From: Sclerodactyla briareus
Taxonomy: Eukaryota; Echinodermata; Holothuroidea; Dendrochirotida; Sclerodactylidae
Length of the DNA: 64,000 bases
Reading direction: 5' to 3'
NCBI GenBank assembly: GCA_026419785.1
Contig: JAODTK010005606.1
Span: forward strand, 62,001-126,000
The translations under genes and the position numbers were made by a program. The notes beneath the pieces are model-generated. The model saw nothing but the letters and a program-made list of their open reading frames with translations. It was not told the DNA's origin and searched no databases. Shown piece by piece: positions 48,190 to 59,879 of this stretch (positions are counted from its first letter, which is position 1; each line of letters starts with the position of its first letter).

Positions 48190-48894
48190 CTGACGGGGAG
48201 GATACTGTAAGGCCGACGCATCTGCGCCCACAAAAACCCTCCATTTAAAATGTATTTCGAGGTTATACATATCGGGCAGGATTGTGACAACATATTCTAC
48301 TGTATTTCAACTAGTTACCTTACGAGTTACCCCAGAATAGCTGTAGGGGGTGGGAATATGTTAGGAGGTCTGGCGCACCAACCCACCACTTAAGTCGTCA
48401 TGGTCATTTGTGATAGCTGGGAGTGGTGTCACGATCATTTCTACTTTGTTTCAATGGTAACTTACGAGCGAACCTAGGTTAGCTGTAGAGGGTGTGGATA
48501 TTGATGTCGTCTGGCGACACCCAACCCACCACTTAAAATGTCGTCATGGTCATTTGTTATAGCGGGGTGTGTTGTAACGAAACATTTTTCTTTGTTTCAA
48601 CTGGTTACCTCAGGAGTAAGCTTAACTCATTTTGGGCCCCAGTTATTGGCGCATGGCGGGCTCACCCCACAAACTAAAATGTCTGGCAATGGGTCATCCA
48701 TGTTTCATGAGATAATGCTCGACATTTTGCCGTAGATTCCCCGCGTTACCGGGTAGCTAAGCTAGCCTAATTTTTTTACCTTTATTATGGCCCTCAACAC
48801 CACACCCACCATACGCATATGTCTTGGGCCGTGGTATCGTCAATGCCGATATGGCTTACAATTGCGTTACCTCTCCAGCTAGTGACCCCCTGGG
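48190..48894 (-). repeat. Right inverted arm of the foldback-like element
   Basis: Reverse complement of the left arm, with units near 48,310, 48,455 and 48,600 and the unique outer part at about 48,740-48,894. It differs from the left arm by scattered gaps and substitutions. Confidence 0.75.
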
Positions 48895-48899
48895 TCATG

Positions 48900-50525
48900 C
48901 TCTATTCCCCCCCTCAGTGGATAATTCTTTAACCACCTACAAGGTTGCCGTAGCAAACCGTTGTATGGGCAACGTAACAGTAAATATAGGGTGAAATGGC
49001 CAATTGGCTACAATATCTCATCCGGCTTTTTCAGGGTCACGAGTTAATCAGCCATTCATGCAGCTGAGAAAGTTTCGGAAATCGTGGCCAGGCCTTGCGC
49101 TATTCTTGTGAAATCCCGATAGGACGCCCATTGAAGTCCTATTCGATGAGTTTAAGAGGAAAAAAAGGAATATAGACAAATCCAATGGAAATACCGTTGG
49201 AAAAATAGGTGCAATTAAATTCATGTAATATGTGAATTTAAACAGTCCCACGAAACCCCATATGGTTGGTCATAAACAGCTATAGTGTCTAATCGGGCAC
49301 CAACGAGCACGCGAAACAACATGTAAAATGGTAGGTTATGCCACAAAATCCAACAGAGGTAGGTCAGTGATAAACTTTTATAAACATAAAATGGAAAATA
49401 TAGGCCTGAATATAATACATCCACCAAGAAAAACAAAAACATTGAAGGGGGTTTCATTGACTGGCAATCCTATGGGTGGTTCAGGAAAGCAAGGTTAATT
49501 TGAGGGGCATGGATAGGCTCATAGGTGAAACATTGCCAAGCACTATAACACTTCTCATCTACAATATTAGTAATCTTTATTCATTCTTGCCTGCTTGTGT
49601 TGTAAGCAGATTGCTATATTCAGCTGGCATTGGGAATTGTGATCGAAAATGTTTCATGTACTTAGACTTTATTTCCGATTTGCCCTGTATTTAGCAGGCC
49701 TCGAGTAGTAATATTCATATAACAAACTGTAGTATGAAGCTCACACAAAATATTTAGGTCCAGATTCCTTGACTTTCTTCAACTTAGCAGCAGGGGAAAA
49801 CTGTTTTTCACAAGCACCACCGTTCTGGTTTTAGCATCCATTATTTTTTTACCAATCAGGCCTTCCTAGAGCGTGTATAGAAAGCAATAACAGGTGCGAC
49901 GAGCTTGAGTGCTTCATTCGATAGTTCGCAACAAGGTGCCACTGAGAATTAAATTCTCTTGTGGTGAATATAGGAATATGTAGGCAGCTTTTTTAATTTT
50001 TTTTTTTTTTTTTTTTTTTTTCTGACCATTGCATTGGTGACCAGCGGCGATTGATGGCGATGATGGGTGAAACGTGAATCATTGTGTCAGCGATTTATAA
50101 AGCAGTATCGAGAAATGGAATACACCGCCAATGCACCACATTATATAAGTCAGGGGAACGCGGTTCATGTAAGAAAGGTAGGTGTGAGCAGACGTAAGCG
50201 GGGAGAGGTGGGGGGGGGGGGGGAATTTGGAAGATATAGTATTTGTATAAGAGTGATCGTGAATGTAGGAAGTCGGGCACCTAGCAAACCAAAACTATTC
50301 CAGATTCATACTTTCTTTTGTCCCCTTAGTAGCGACCTCTCACGTTTTTTATGGTTTATCGTCAGGTAAGAGAGAGCTACGGTGGCAGCGCTGCGAAAAA
50401 AAGGACGCGGGAAAGGCAGATTTTTCTGTGGTGGGGTGATTTCGTTGAGACGGTCGTTTTATTCCGGCAGTTATAACTGGCGAATCTTAACATCTGGCCT
50501 ATGACCGTACGTTCCCAACACGGAA
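48900..50525. other. No recognised gene; T-run
   Basis: Contains a run of 25 T at 49,997-50,021 and a G-run at about 50,209-50,222. Short open frames on both strands have no recognisable domain. The T-run could be a minus-strand retroposon tail, but no body was recognised. Confidence 0.5.
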
Positions 50526-50530
50526 AAAAA

Positions 50531-50786
50531 CTAGTTTTCCATGCCGTTTAAGTGTAACTGGGAGGGCTGTTTTATCATTCGAAGGACGTCAAAATCATAG
50601 TCGGAACGCCGCTTATCCAGGTTTCCCAAGGTGGCTCGGGCTAGTGTAACACCCACATTACACGGTACCCGAGTTGGGCTCACGAGTGATCGGTGATCAT
50701 GATGGGTCTCAGGATCTGGCTTTTCATTACTAAGCTTGTCTACGGCTGACTCTGGTTTCCCCAAAACTTCCACAGAAAGAACAGTC
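50531..50786 (-). CDS. Candidate terminal exon of a minus-strand gene, unknown product
   Basis: The minus strand has an acceptor-like CTCTTCAAATTTTAG immediately before an open frame of about 84 residues that ends at a TAG (50,531-50,533). The product is hydrophilic and mixed-charge (segments LSNEKPDPETHHDH and NLDKRRSDYDFDVLRM), with no membrane segment or signal peptide. Its composition is more protein-like than the low-complexity frames elsewhere. It could be the cytoplasmic or C-terminal tail of a larger protein whose upstream exons lie beyond 50,790; I did not find them. No family is recognised. A chance open frame remains possible. Confidence 0.4.
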
Positions 50787-50789
50787 CTA

Positions 50790-51850
50790 AAATTTGAAGA
50801 GTGAATTATTCAATTAGGTCAATATTAGCTTCAAAAAAAGTTATTGAAACAGCTCCAGCTCAAATTGGCAAAATGATTTTTTTTGGTACGCATAAGCATA
50901 ACCCGTGATCGTCGAAGATGATAGGCCTACACTGTTTAAAACGTTGGGTGAGTATTTCACACACTCAAAAGTTGGGCAAAAGTTATACAATATGATATCC
51001 ATTTGCAATGATAAGCAATTATGCTTAACACAAGGTTTGCTACTGATTGCGTTCAATTCGGTTTTACCCAAACTTCGGGTTGACTGAATATGCCCACCTT
51101 CAATATTTGCTCAAACCTTTTTAACAGTGTAGAATTCGGATGCGCGATCAACATTAACGTCCGTATTTGGTAGGGAAATAACAACCTCCAAGGCAAGTGT
51201 GTCAGGGCCTAATATCTGGGGGGTCAGATTATATTTTAGTTGTCTTTACGAAATGGTTCCGTTGAGGAGGGGGTACTTCATCGCTCGACATCGCCATAGA
51301 TCGTGTAAGCACTTGCACGTCCAAGGGCAGTGATCTTAGGGGACGGGGGGAACGGCCGTCCCCCCAATATTTTGGTTGGGGGGGACGCAAGCATTTTGTC
51401 CCCCCCCCTCAATATTGGGCCCGCCTGCTATTTAGCTGACACTGTTTGGGACCATATCCAACAGTAAACCGGTTTAAAACACAATGACTTAAATGACAAG
51501 GCGAGTGAATCGCTGCTCCATGTTCGAAGGGGCATAGTTATTTCGTATGCTGTGTGTTCAGACATATGATATGCCCGTGCAGACATATGCTGTTCCCAAC
51601 AAAAAAATGTATCTGAAAATTCATATGGTGTTCCCAAATGCTCAATGAAAAAAAGAGTTCTCTTTCAATCCCTATCGTTTGCATAAGACCTGGCTGCACT
51701 AGCTCGGTGTCGTTGCTCATTAATTCATTGGCCGGTCGATGTCTGCGGGGGGACAGGCTAGTTGAATAAACACAACAAACTAACATACAAATCGCTATCT
51801 TGGGGTGAAGGGGGCTTGAGGCGCGCGGGTAGGTATACAAAATGTGATTT
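50790..51850. other. No recognised gene; C/G-rich repeat
   Basis: A G- and C-run-rich inverted stretch lies at about 51,330-51,425 (GGGACGGGGGGAACGGCCGTCCCCCC type), which can fold on itself. No upstream exon for the 50.5-kb candidate could be identified. Confidence 0.5.
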
Positions 51851-51856
51851 TTCTCA

Positions 51857-52360
51857 ATTTATGGATGCGACCACTTTTTGAACGTTGGGTGCGCGGTGCA
51901 CAGACTAGCACTGTGAAGGACACCGCCATGCGGCATCAAAAAAACGGCCGGAGCATGCCACAAATTGCGTGGTCAAAAAAAGGACATGATCAAAATTCAA
52001 GTTGAAAAAAAAAAGGCCACGGTCCAATATGCCGAAGTTTCGATGGAATGCCAAAGGCTTAACTTTTGATTTTGAAGGGATGGAGGTTGAGGCGACTGGG
52101 AGGTGAGGCTTAACAATTATGGGTGCGAACCACTTGTTGAAAGTTGGTGTGCGTGAACGGTGCACATATTATTAGGGACGGCACACGGTGCGAGGTGGGA
52201 ACCCTCAAATTAGCCGTCGAACATTCGGCTCCCGGGGGCAACGCACAAATTCGTGCAAAGAATGTTCAAAATTCAGGCTAAGATAAGTTTATATCCATAA
52301 ATTGCCTGACTTTTCAATAGAAGTCCAAAGCGTCAAAATTTTCCGCGCGGTTTCGCGAGC
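51857..52360 (+). repeat. Tandem duplication, unit about 255 bp
   Basis: Two units, about 51,857-52,110 and 52,113-52,360. Shared order is TTATGG(A/G)TGCGA, CCACTT.TTGAA, GTTGG.TG(C)GCG, GGTGCACA, CACAAATT.CGTG, TTCAAAATTCA, then a GAAGTCCAAAG/GAATGCCAAAGGC motif. An 86-residue minus-strand frame inside is taken as spurious. Confidence 0.65.
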
Positions 52361-52364
52361 AGTT

Positions 52365-54750
52365 GCGGTTTTACTTATGTTTTATACTCCTTTGACCAAT
52401 GTTAGCCTCATTTGCGAAGTGCCCTCCCAGTGCCGTGGTTCACAAAGAAAATTAAATGGGGGCCCGTCATTGTCCTAGCAAACTCCCCATATAAGTGATA
52501 GGGTCGGAGAGGGAGTGAGTGCAATATCGTGGTTAATTGGATTTTGCAAGATCCTGCACTTCATGCGAACGTAATAGTTGTAGCCATTGCCCATTTCCAT
52601 TGCTCGTTCCATGACCGTAACCTTACTTGAATCGTGTATTTGAATGTCACAACACCAACGCAAAACCCTGAAATTGATACCTAGGAAGATAAGTTTTGAA
52701 AGAAACCTTTTCCTAAAATTAAAATTATTGTTATCAATTTTAGGATGCTGCTTACTTGCCCATAAGGCACGGGAAGTGCTGTTTCCTGCAATCTATACTA
52801 GGGAGGATGTCAACGCCTCCCCCCCCCCCCCCCGTCGCAAACACAAATCGCCACATTTATGTACTTACATCTCAGCAAAGCGGGAGTAAAAAATTCGAGT
52901 GGGCTGAAAGCCGCGCCAGAAACCAACCCTGTATGTATATTTTATTGCCTACATGCTAATGCAGTGACTGACTTACGAGCGTTCGTCATGAAAAACGTGA
53001 GTGGAAGTTATTGAGTACTTGGATGTGAATACATTCCATTTTTTATGTCAAGATACGTTTTGCCCTGTTCACATGAACTCAAAATTCATTCCAGTTACAT
53101 CTACAAGCGATAGAGACTACAATTCTGCTTTAGGGTGGGTGATGATTGATTTGTTGCTTAATCGTTTTGTCTATGAGGCAACCGTCAAGCGAAGGATAGG
53201 ATCGTAAAGATTCATTCAAATTGAATCGAAAACATTGAGGGCGTCCCACTTGGTTCTAATTGCCCCACTTGGTTATAATTTGACGTTGATTTTACACATA
53301 CATGAGTCCATTAAAGTGGAACTGATATGTACTGATCAGTGCTACAGTTGAGGCCGGCATCTAATTTGCCGGGTCTCGGCGGCGAATTGCCTCGCGACTC
53401 CATATAACAATGTAGCGGACCTCAGTCTGTCTCAGATTGTCCGGCAATAATACCACATCCCTGATACTAATAGGAAAAGTTTTTAAAACGTTTCAGTTGT
53501 GAGAAGCACTGAACGATGGGAAAATGGCCACCTTCTCGAAAGATTAAATGTATACGACGATCGATGTTAAGCTTTGTTATAGACCTCCTGACCTAACATT
53601 GTTTACAGGGTCAGAGTACTTTCGATACTGTTCCGATTGAAAATAAAAACCAAATGCGGCCAAGGCACAGTCGTGAATAGGCATGGGACGTGTTGTTAAG
53701 GTGGGCGATAAGAAGTATAGTCATATATATAGATTATGATGAGGAATATGTTTAGCGGAATCACTAATCCAGGAGTACAATGGTGATGACAAAGGCCATA
53801 AAGGTATCGAAATAGTGAGGAAAAAAATTATGCGAAATACAACAAACAGCGTTGCTAAAACTAGCAAGCGATGCCAAACTCTTGTATTCACACGCTAATA
53901 ACAGCCAGGACAATTTGCATGACCGTTTCATTCGGTTTGTCCCATTTTAACCGTGTATATTGTCACTGAAATGTGGGCGGGGTAGAGGTGATAAGTCTCA
54001 CTACGCCACATAGCATTGTGATTCCTGGACTCATTTCTGATAACGTCTTTTCCGGACACAGCGAATAGGGATAGGTACACTCATTATGGGCAGCATATGG
54101 ACATTTCCCCCAAATTAGCCCCCCCCCCAAACGTACACACACAGACAAACACACGCACATACACACCAAACACAAACACACCACAACAACACACAAACGC
54201 ACAAACAACACAAATACACACAACACAACAGGAGCTGTAGGTGGATCCGTTCATGCCTGCCCCCAACTTCAACAAATGATTGTGCCTTCCACGCGACTGC
54301 GTCCCTGCAGTTTTCAAATTGTAGAATGCCGCCAATCTATACAGCTCTAGGAGTTGTATGCAAGTTTTTTTTATATCTCGCCTTTACGAACCACCTACTT
54401 TGAAATTTGTAATCTCCCCATAATCAGGAAAGCTCAGAGGCCTATACTCTGGCACTGCGTCATAGCGGGATGAAGTATTTATTGTGTGCTCACTGAACCT
54501 TCTTATGGAAGCAGAACATACGGTACGTTACAGAACTGCTATTAAATGTAAACTATCTGTTCTCATCTGAAACGACGCAGTTCTGCCCTGCCGCAGTGAA
54601 TTTAAGTTGTCAAGCTGTTTAACGAAATAAGAAGGCGTTAAAAAATATTTCTTCGAGAGTTTATCTCAAACAAGAATGAGAGGCCCCCTTAATTCACCCC
54701 TCCGAAGCCTTTTCCCCAGGGGACGGGTTGTTTCGAGAGGTTTTGTTTGG
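52365..54750. other. No recognised gene; AC microsatellite
   Basis: Holds a C-run at 52,819-52,834 and an AC microsatellite at 54,133-54,228. A 68-residue plus-strand frame at 53,001-53,207 has ordinary composition but no splice borders or family resemblance. Confidence 0.45.
54133..54228 (+). repeat. AC microsatellite
   Basis: (CA)n with AA and CG interruptions. The Cys/Val-rich minus-strand frames through it are artefacts. Confidence 0.9.
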
Positions 54751-54753
54751 CAG

Positions 54754-54979
54754 AAGTAGACCTGCTCTATTTGAAACGTCAGAGTGAATGGTGGATATTT
54801 ACACGTTTTTTTTGTGGTGTGATGAGTGAGAGGTCATGTGCACTTTCCGCTGATCGAGTTCGTAGTTTAGAACAGTATAGGCGTACTGTTGTGATCATAT
54901 GCTGTGAGACGTCATTAACACGGTTTCTATCAAAAGAGATATTTGCTCTCGCATTCATTGTTCAAAAACTCTTGACGAG
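54754..54979 (+). CDS. Weak candidate internal exon, plus strand
   Basis: A plus-strand open segment of 226 nt is preceded by GTTTTGTTTGGCAG and followed by GAG then GTAATA, matching acceptor and donor consensus. The translation is mixed hydrophobic and charged (segments LKRQSEWW and RVRSLEQYRR) with no domain I know. It lies on the strand opposite to the stronger candidate at 55.3-56.0 kb, so it would belong to a different gene. Splice-like borders of this quality arise often by chance, hence the low confidence. Confidence 0.2.
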
Positions 54980-55287
54980 GTAATACTGAGACACATAACT
55001 GCGCTAAGTCTACACATCCGAGTTTTTTTCTTCTATAATTCCGAGCATACGGTAATGGAGTGATTCCTAATGGGCGATTGATTACTGTCTCCTTACTACG
55101 GAAGGTGAATTTGATAGAACTGTGGAATGATTGAGTGTCTGGAAAAATGTCAAAAACTCAACACAGATCCCCATACAAGATTGTCATCGACTATCTACGC
55201 TAGAAGTCAGCTTTAGGCAGATATTTGATGATTTCTGCTTTCTTTCTCTGCTCAGGTGGCACATGAAATTACACAGCCCGACACACA

Positions 55288-56001
55288 CTAAAGTGGAAGA
55301 CCCCATTGGACAGTCCATCGTTTGTCAGACATCTCCTCCCTCCCCGGTTGAATAAGGATGTCTCCTCTCATCAGTCTTCTTAAATCTGCCTTCTTAATGG
55401 TGGTGTTAATTGGTTTCTCATTGTAGAATGTAATAACATTCATAGAGAAATTAACAGGTACGTCAACACTACTCCTTATCATGTTATTATTTTCATCATG
55501 AGATTATTGGAAAAATCGTTTGATCAGAAACTGAATCAAAGTAACGAATCTTTAACAGAATAATCATTTGACGTGAATGTACAAGAAGAACCGATATAAG
55601 CCTCCCCTATTTTCATTACTTCCCGGTTGCAGCTGACGATATGCCCGTAGCGGAACGCCCTCTTGGTGTACCTTGGGTACTCCATACAGACGCCCAGGCT
55701 TTCTCCACTTGCGTACATCTTACCATATTCATCCGTTTTAAGCTGGTCTGCTTCACAGGCGGCGCAGAGCTTGTTAAGAGGTAGGAATTCTTCTTTTACA
55801 GTCTGGTCCAGTGAAACCCTTACTGAATTTCGTGTTTTGAAGTTCGAATTTCATTTTCAACTGCATTGAGGATGTTCTCAAGCTTGGGATTGGTGTCTCG
55901 CCAGTCAAGCAGAACGACGGCTTGCCTTCTAATTATCCTCACCCCACCCTTGTTCCTAGGCCCTATAAAGTCCCAGCCGTCTTCTCTTCGAGTTATCACG
56001 T
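55288..56001 (-). pseudogene. Broken coding region of unknown family, about 220-240 residues
   Basis: Three minus-strand open segments lie end to end in different frames: about 56,001-55,820, 55,835-55,536 and 55,505-55,288. Each has ordinary, protein-like composition, and each frame stays readable just past the break, as if single bases were gained or lost. Visible pieces in order are GWDFIGPRNKGGVRII, VVLLDWRDTNPKLENIL, KLCAACEADQLKTDEYG, GVCMEYPRYTKRAFRYGHIV, an NITFYNE-like stretch (MNVITFYNEKPINTT), and a C-terminal QWGLPL before the stop. There is an acceptor-like CCACAG at its upstream edge. The breaks could be assembly errors in a live gene or true pseudogene lesions. No family is recognised, and it does not look like a transposon protein. 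It may be joined to the candidate at 56,739-57,076. Confidence 0.45.
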
Positions 56002-56163
56002 CTGTGGTCACTACACTCCAACGAAGGACTATTAAGTGTCCGAAAACCTCTGCATCAAAAATATATCGGCTTTTTAACACTCACATTTTTCCTAGCTCAA
56101 TCGCTATTTCTCATCTCATTCGAAATCCACCTATTCATTTACGTAGCATTGTTGTTTTAACAG

Positions 56164-56228
56164 TTTTGTGCCTCTTGTATATATATATTATAGATATATA
56201 TTATATATCTATATATATATATTTATAT

Positions 56229-56259
<31 letters not shown>

Positions 56260-56312
56260 TATTAATATCTAATATACCTTATATATATATATATATATAT
56301 ATCTCATATATT
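56164..56312. repeat. AT microsatellite
   Basis: Long (TA)n with C or AA interruptions, between the two minus-strand coding candidates. It would be intronic if they form one gene. Confidence 0.9.
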
Positions 56313-56738
56313 ATATTTTATTAGTCATTATTTTCATAAATAAATGGCACATATTTTCCATTTGGGTCGCTGCTTCCGACAGTTAACGAAGAGAGAATTT
56401 TCAATGGAAATTCGAACTGCTGTGTTCGCACTATTTTCGCCTTTTTGTAAGAATGGCCCACCCGGGCACCCGTCCTGGACCTCTTAGACCATCTTGCTGC
56501 CTCAGTAAATCCCCTCCTACGCGAAAGTCCTATAGGGCGCCTTGAGTAACCTTACAGCTACACAATTTAGCTACGCGCCTGGGTGATGCCAATCCTTCAT
56601 AAAATAACCTGTAGTTATGGGGTCATGTAATTTCGATAGACATAAAGGTTTCGGACAAATCAGTGATGCGATCACGGAACAAGGCTAATTGCCTAATATA
56701 CGTTTTCTCGTTCGACCCGAATTGGCAAAAATCGAATG

Positions 56739-57076
56739 CTAGCACTTCTGAAAACCACAACCTTTGCCACCAGCACCCAATTTCCGGCCAGATGGGTCGA
56801 TCATTAATCGAACCTCCCCAATTATGACGTCTATAGGCCTATATCTCTCATGTCCATATGCCGTGGCAGTCAGAGTTATACAATTTCGAGTTGAATGAAG
56901 TATGTACTTGCTTGGGCCAGAACGTTGACTCGAAGTTTTTGATTGTGAAGTGATCATCAGAGTGCCCTTAGGCATTGTTCCGATCTCCATGTGACATTCC
57001 GCGAAGTGTGGCACGGAAATTGAATCGTGAGAAACACTATTAACAGGATGGATCTAGCCCCTTCGAATTCTTTCAT
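56739..57076 (-). CDS. Possible secreted protein N-terminus with one frame break
   Basis: An ATG at 57,076-57,074 (minus strand) opens a frame with a short charged start and a hydrophobic core (SILLIVFLTIQF), as in a signal peptide. Near the end of that core a second frame takes over and continues for about 85 residues to a stop at 56,739. It has four Cys (ECHM, NCIT, KGCGF and the last residue) and a strand-rich look (PKGTLMITS, VIIGEVRLMI). A one-base shift joins the two, consistent with the gap-type errors seen in this assembly. It lies about 0.7 kb upstream, on the same strand, of the broken coding region at 55.3-56.0 kb, and may be its first exon(s). No family is recognised; the signal peptide could be chance. 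Confidence 0.3.
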
Positions 57077-57699
57077 GTCAGCAAGCTTGGTATTTGATTG
57101 GACACATCGTTTTGCACAATGCACGTGTATTTCGTCTGCTCTGTCCAATGAGTATGGGTGCGTTCAACACGGACCAGTGTGCCAACTTTTTTCTATAAAA
57201 TCGGTGTTCGATAAATGCAGTTGTGCATGAAGAGTTATCAAGTTTAGGAGTTTCGATTTTTAAGTCAGGTGCTCGGCATGTTACCAGCGAAATGTCGTCT
57301 GTTGGATGTGAATGAACTTTCTACATGTTTTTCGATTGCGACTTCCCTATTTTTTGTTTGAGGCCTCTTCATTCATTTTTATTTGCAAGGTTTACCGACA
57401 TTAGGTCACTGATTAGCCCGATACTAATGTGAACTATGAGCTCTCTAATGTGTTGAAGACTCGTTATTTCAACAAAGGATTGAGGGGGGGGGGGCCGGCC
57501 TACGACGCCTCGGCCAATATGGTTGAGTGATTCGTTTTGGCATCAGTTAAAGTCTCACTGAAGTAGTTCTTGAAGAAAACCAACCAATTGAGTCTGTTTT
57601 TAGCTGCCGTTATCGGGTCCACTGGAGTCGCGTCTAGTGTAGTTGTTGCAACTGTACTCACTCAATCACTTCATTATGACCACACTGTATTGGGCAACA

Positions 57700-58140
57700 C
57701 CAGTTGAATCGGTTTCGAGCTTCATTGAGTCGTAATTCCTATTACTGCTTCCCATTAAACAGAGAACCACAGTTTGGGGAGTCGAGTGATGCTTTGCCAT
57801 CAGCAATCCGGGTTCGAATTCCAGCATCAACCGGAACGTTTTCCTTAGTGGGCTGTACTTGCAGTTTTGCGATGGGCGAGATCTTTGTCTTCACTTCATG
57901 GTTTCCGCTGCAATTCAGTGGATTTGGTGCATGTATGGGTGCCGGGGGGGGTTTGGTTCGGGTATTTGCAATGAGTCTCCTTAATCTTCCGCTCGAGAAA
58001 GTTTGTCGCAATCCTTGAGTTCATTGATCGTCCTTTCTGAGAAGCTCCCACCATCAATACTGCCAGGTTCCTTGATGAGCTCGCGTCCTGAACTCAGTTT
58101 GGGTTGAAATCAATAAAATGATTCAAATCAAAGTAATTTG
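57700..58140 (+). mobile_element. tRNA-derived SINE, copy C
   Basis: Has the box B GGTTCGAATTCC (57,811-57,822) within ATCCGGGTTCGAATTCCAGC. The body is shared with copies A and B but more diverged and missing part of the middle: a G-run near 57,943, GTTCATTGATCGTCCT, CTGAGAA and a CTGAACTC motif. It ends in an ATTCAAATCAAA tail near 58,130. Confidence 0.65.
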
Positions 58141-59624
58141 GGCAAACCTTGTCCATCCATTCATCGTTTACCGATTCTGTGCAATGAAAATTGAAACGAG
58201 CTAGATGGCCAACACCATTGAGAACATTAAATAGATGATGATATGATACGTGGCATACATTACAGTAATTTGCTGAATCTATGATATTGCACTAATATGA
58301 CCAAACCTATAGCTAAATTACATTTTTGTAAAGAACAGTATTGCATCGTCCTCGGGTAACGTGTACGCGAACCGACCAGTGCCTACCTCATCAGCTTAGA
58401 GGCTATCAAGATTAATACTGAAATGAAGCAAATAACGATAACGTAAACTTCAGTTGACCCCCGTTAGAGTCCTTCAACTTTTTCGTAAGAGATTCCACTA
58501 GCCACATATTATATTCATTAGATGCATCAAAGTTTATGATTTCCCTTCCCTTTTAAACAAAACGTCAACGTTTATTGTGCAATCAAACAGTTAAACAGTA
58601 AATAGTGCAAAAAATAAATTACGCGAATTGCTCCGCGTCCCATAGGCTGTTTATACAGAATGGACCCTAATATCGACCTCATTGATAATGTTTCTTTCAT
58701 TCCAATTTTTGCGACATAGTTTTCCTTAATAACCGTCCCCAGTGTTACGAGAGATGATCAAAAAGGGTCGTCCGCGCCTTAGTATGTTTATTTAGAAACT
58801 CACCCATATGAACAGACCGACCTATCCCCTCATCATCATTTGCGTTCATGTTACTCTAGCTGACTAGCACGAGTAAACTACCATGCTTTCAGAGTCTAGT
58901 TTTCTTCAAATACCGGGCATTCACAGTCCGATATATACCCCCAATGATCTCCATTTTAGCAAAATATCACGCAACTATGTCACTGGGTGATAAAAATCAG
59001 CTGAGTTCTGTAGCAAGTCAATGGGGAGTTACCTTCTTAACATCACTCATATTTGGAACTGTTCAGGCAGTTCCGTGTATTATTACTTTCCAGTTAGCAT
59101 AGTAGCTATAGAACAGCTTCAACAATATTGTACTTACTTACTGTACACATTCGAATCGAAACGCGCGCATTTACTTTCCGACTCTGCCAAATCCGTTACA
59201 AATTTTAAGCCCATGAGCGTGAGGTGCGACACCACTGACTAACGCGAATTCATGAGTTGCTACCTATGAATTATCGTGCCCATCATTTATTGTTTACAAT
59301 GACAATGTAACATTGAGAAGGTAATTTCTCGTGCCTCTCCCTCTAATAACTAGGTCAACACATATAGGGTATTTTTAGAGGATTCAAGAGAAAGGTAAGG
59401 AGTAAAATATGATTTGAAGAAGATTCGCAGTTTGCCGGGCTCTCCTTTCCCCGGGGGCCTCCGACTAATGGCTAGTGCGGGCCATAAACCAATATGCTAC
59501 CATTGCGTTGCATTACGGATAGAAGTGTCCTGGTCGTGCCAAACATGCAGTCAACGTGCCATTTACTTATCGGGTAGCACTCCGATCTTTATGGGACTCG
59601 CGACTGTATATTCTGTACGTTGCA
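58141..59624. other. No recognised gene
   Basis: AT-richer sequence with several short open frames (for example 73 residues at 59,021-59,242). None has a recognisable domain. Confidence 0.5.
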
Positions 59625-59875
59625 ACTAACCCCCATGCACGCGTAATATATCAATACCCTTTATAACCCTGGTGGGCATGGTGAGGTATTGCAGAGGTTG
59701 GTCATACAATTATTGTACGTTGAGCACCCCTCAGTGTACTATACTAACCCACCACATGCACTCCGTTTAATATAAAAATAACCTTTATACCCTGGGCAGG
59801 GTGAGTCATTGTCGAGGTTGGTCCTCAATTATTGTACGTTGAACGCACCCCTCAGTTACTTAGTTGACTCACAAT
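59625..59875 (+). repeat. Tandem duplication, unit about 125 bp
   Basis: Two units, about 59,625-59,750 and 59,751-59,875. Shared are TAATATA, CCTTTATA.CCCTGG, GG.CA.GGTGAG, GAGGTTGGTC, CAATTATTGTACGTTGA and CACCCCTCAGT. A partial unit end (CTGTACGTTGCAACTAAC) precedes the first. Confidence 0.7.
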
Positions 59876-59879
59876 TTCT

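Larger units (their letters stand above)
42799..48894. mobile_element. Foldback-like element with long, internally repeated inverted arms
   Basis: The left arm (42,799-43,560) and right arm (48,190-48,894) are reverse complements. They start at CCCAGGGGGTCA and its complement TGACCCCCTGGG. Each arm has a unique outer part (GTGGGTGTGG, then ATTAGGCTAGCTTAGCT) followed by about four units of about 150 bp. The units contain TAACCAGTTGAAACAAAG, GTGACAC, AGCTATCACAAATGACCA, GACATTTTAAGTGGTGGG, GCGCCAGACG, and AGCTAACCTAGGTTAGCTC. The 4.6-kb interior has no transposase and holds a nested family F copy. This plan is known from foldback-type DNA transposons (FB elements of Drosophila, TU elements of sea urchin); membership of either is not shown. 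No target-site duplication could be fixed. Confidence 0.65.
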
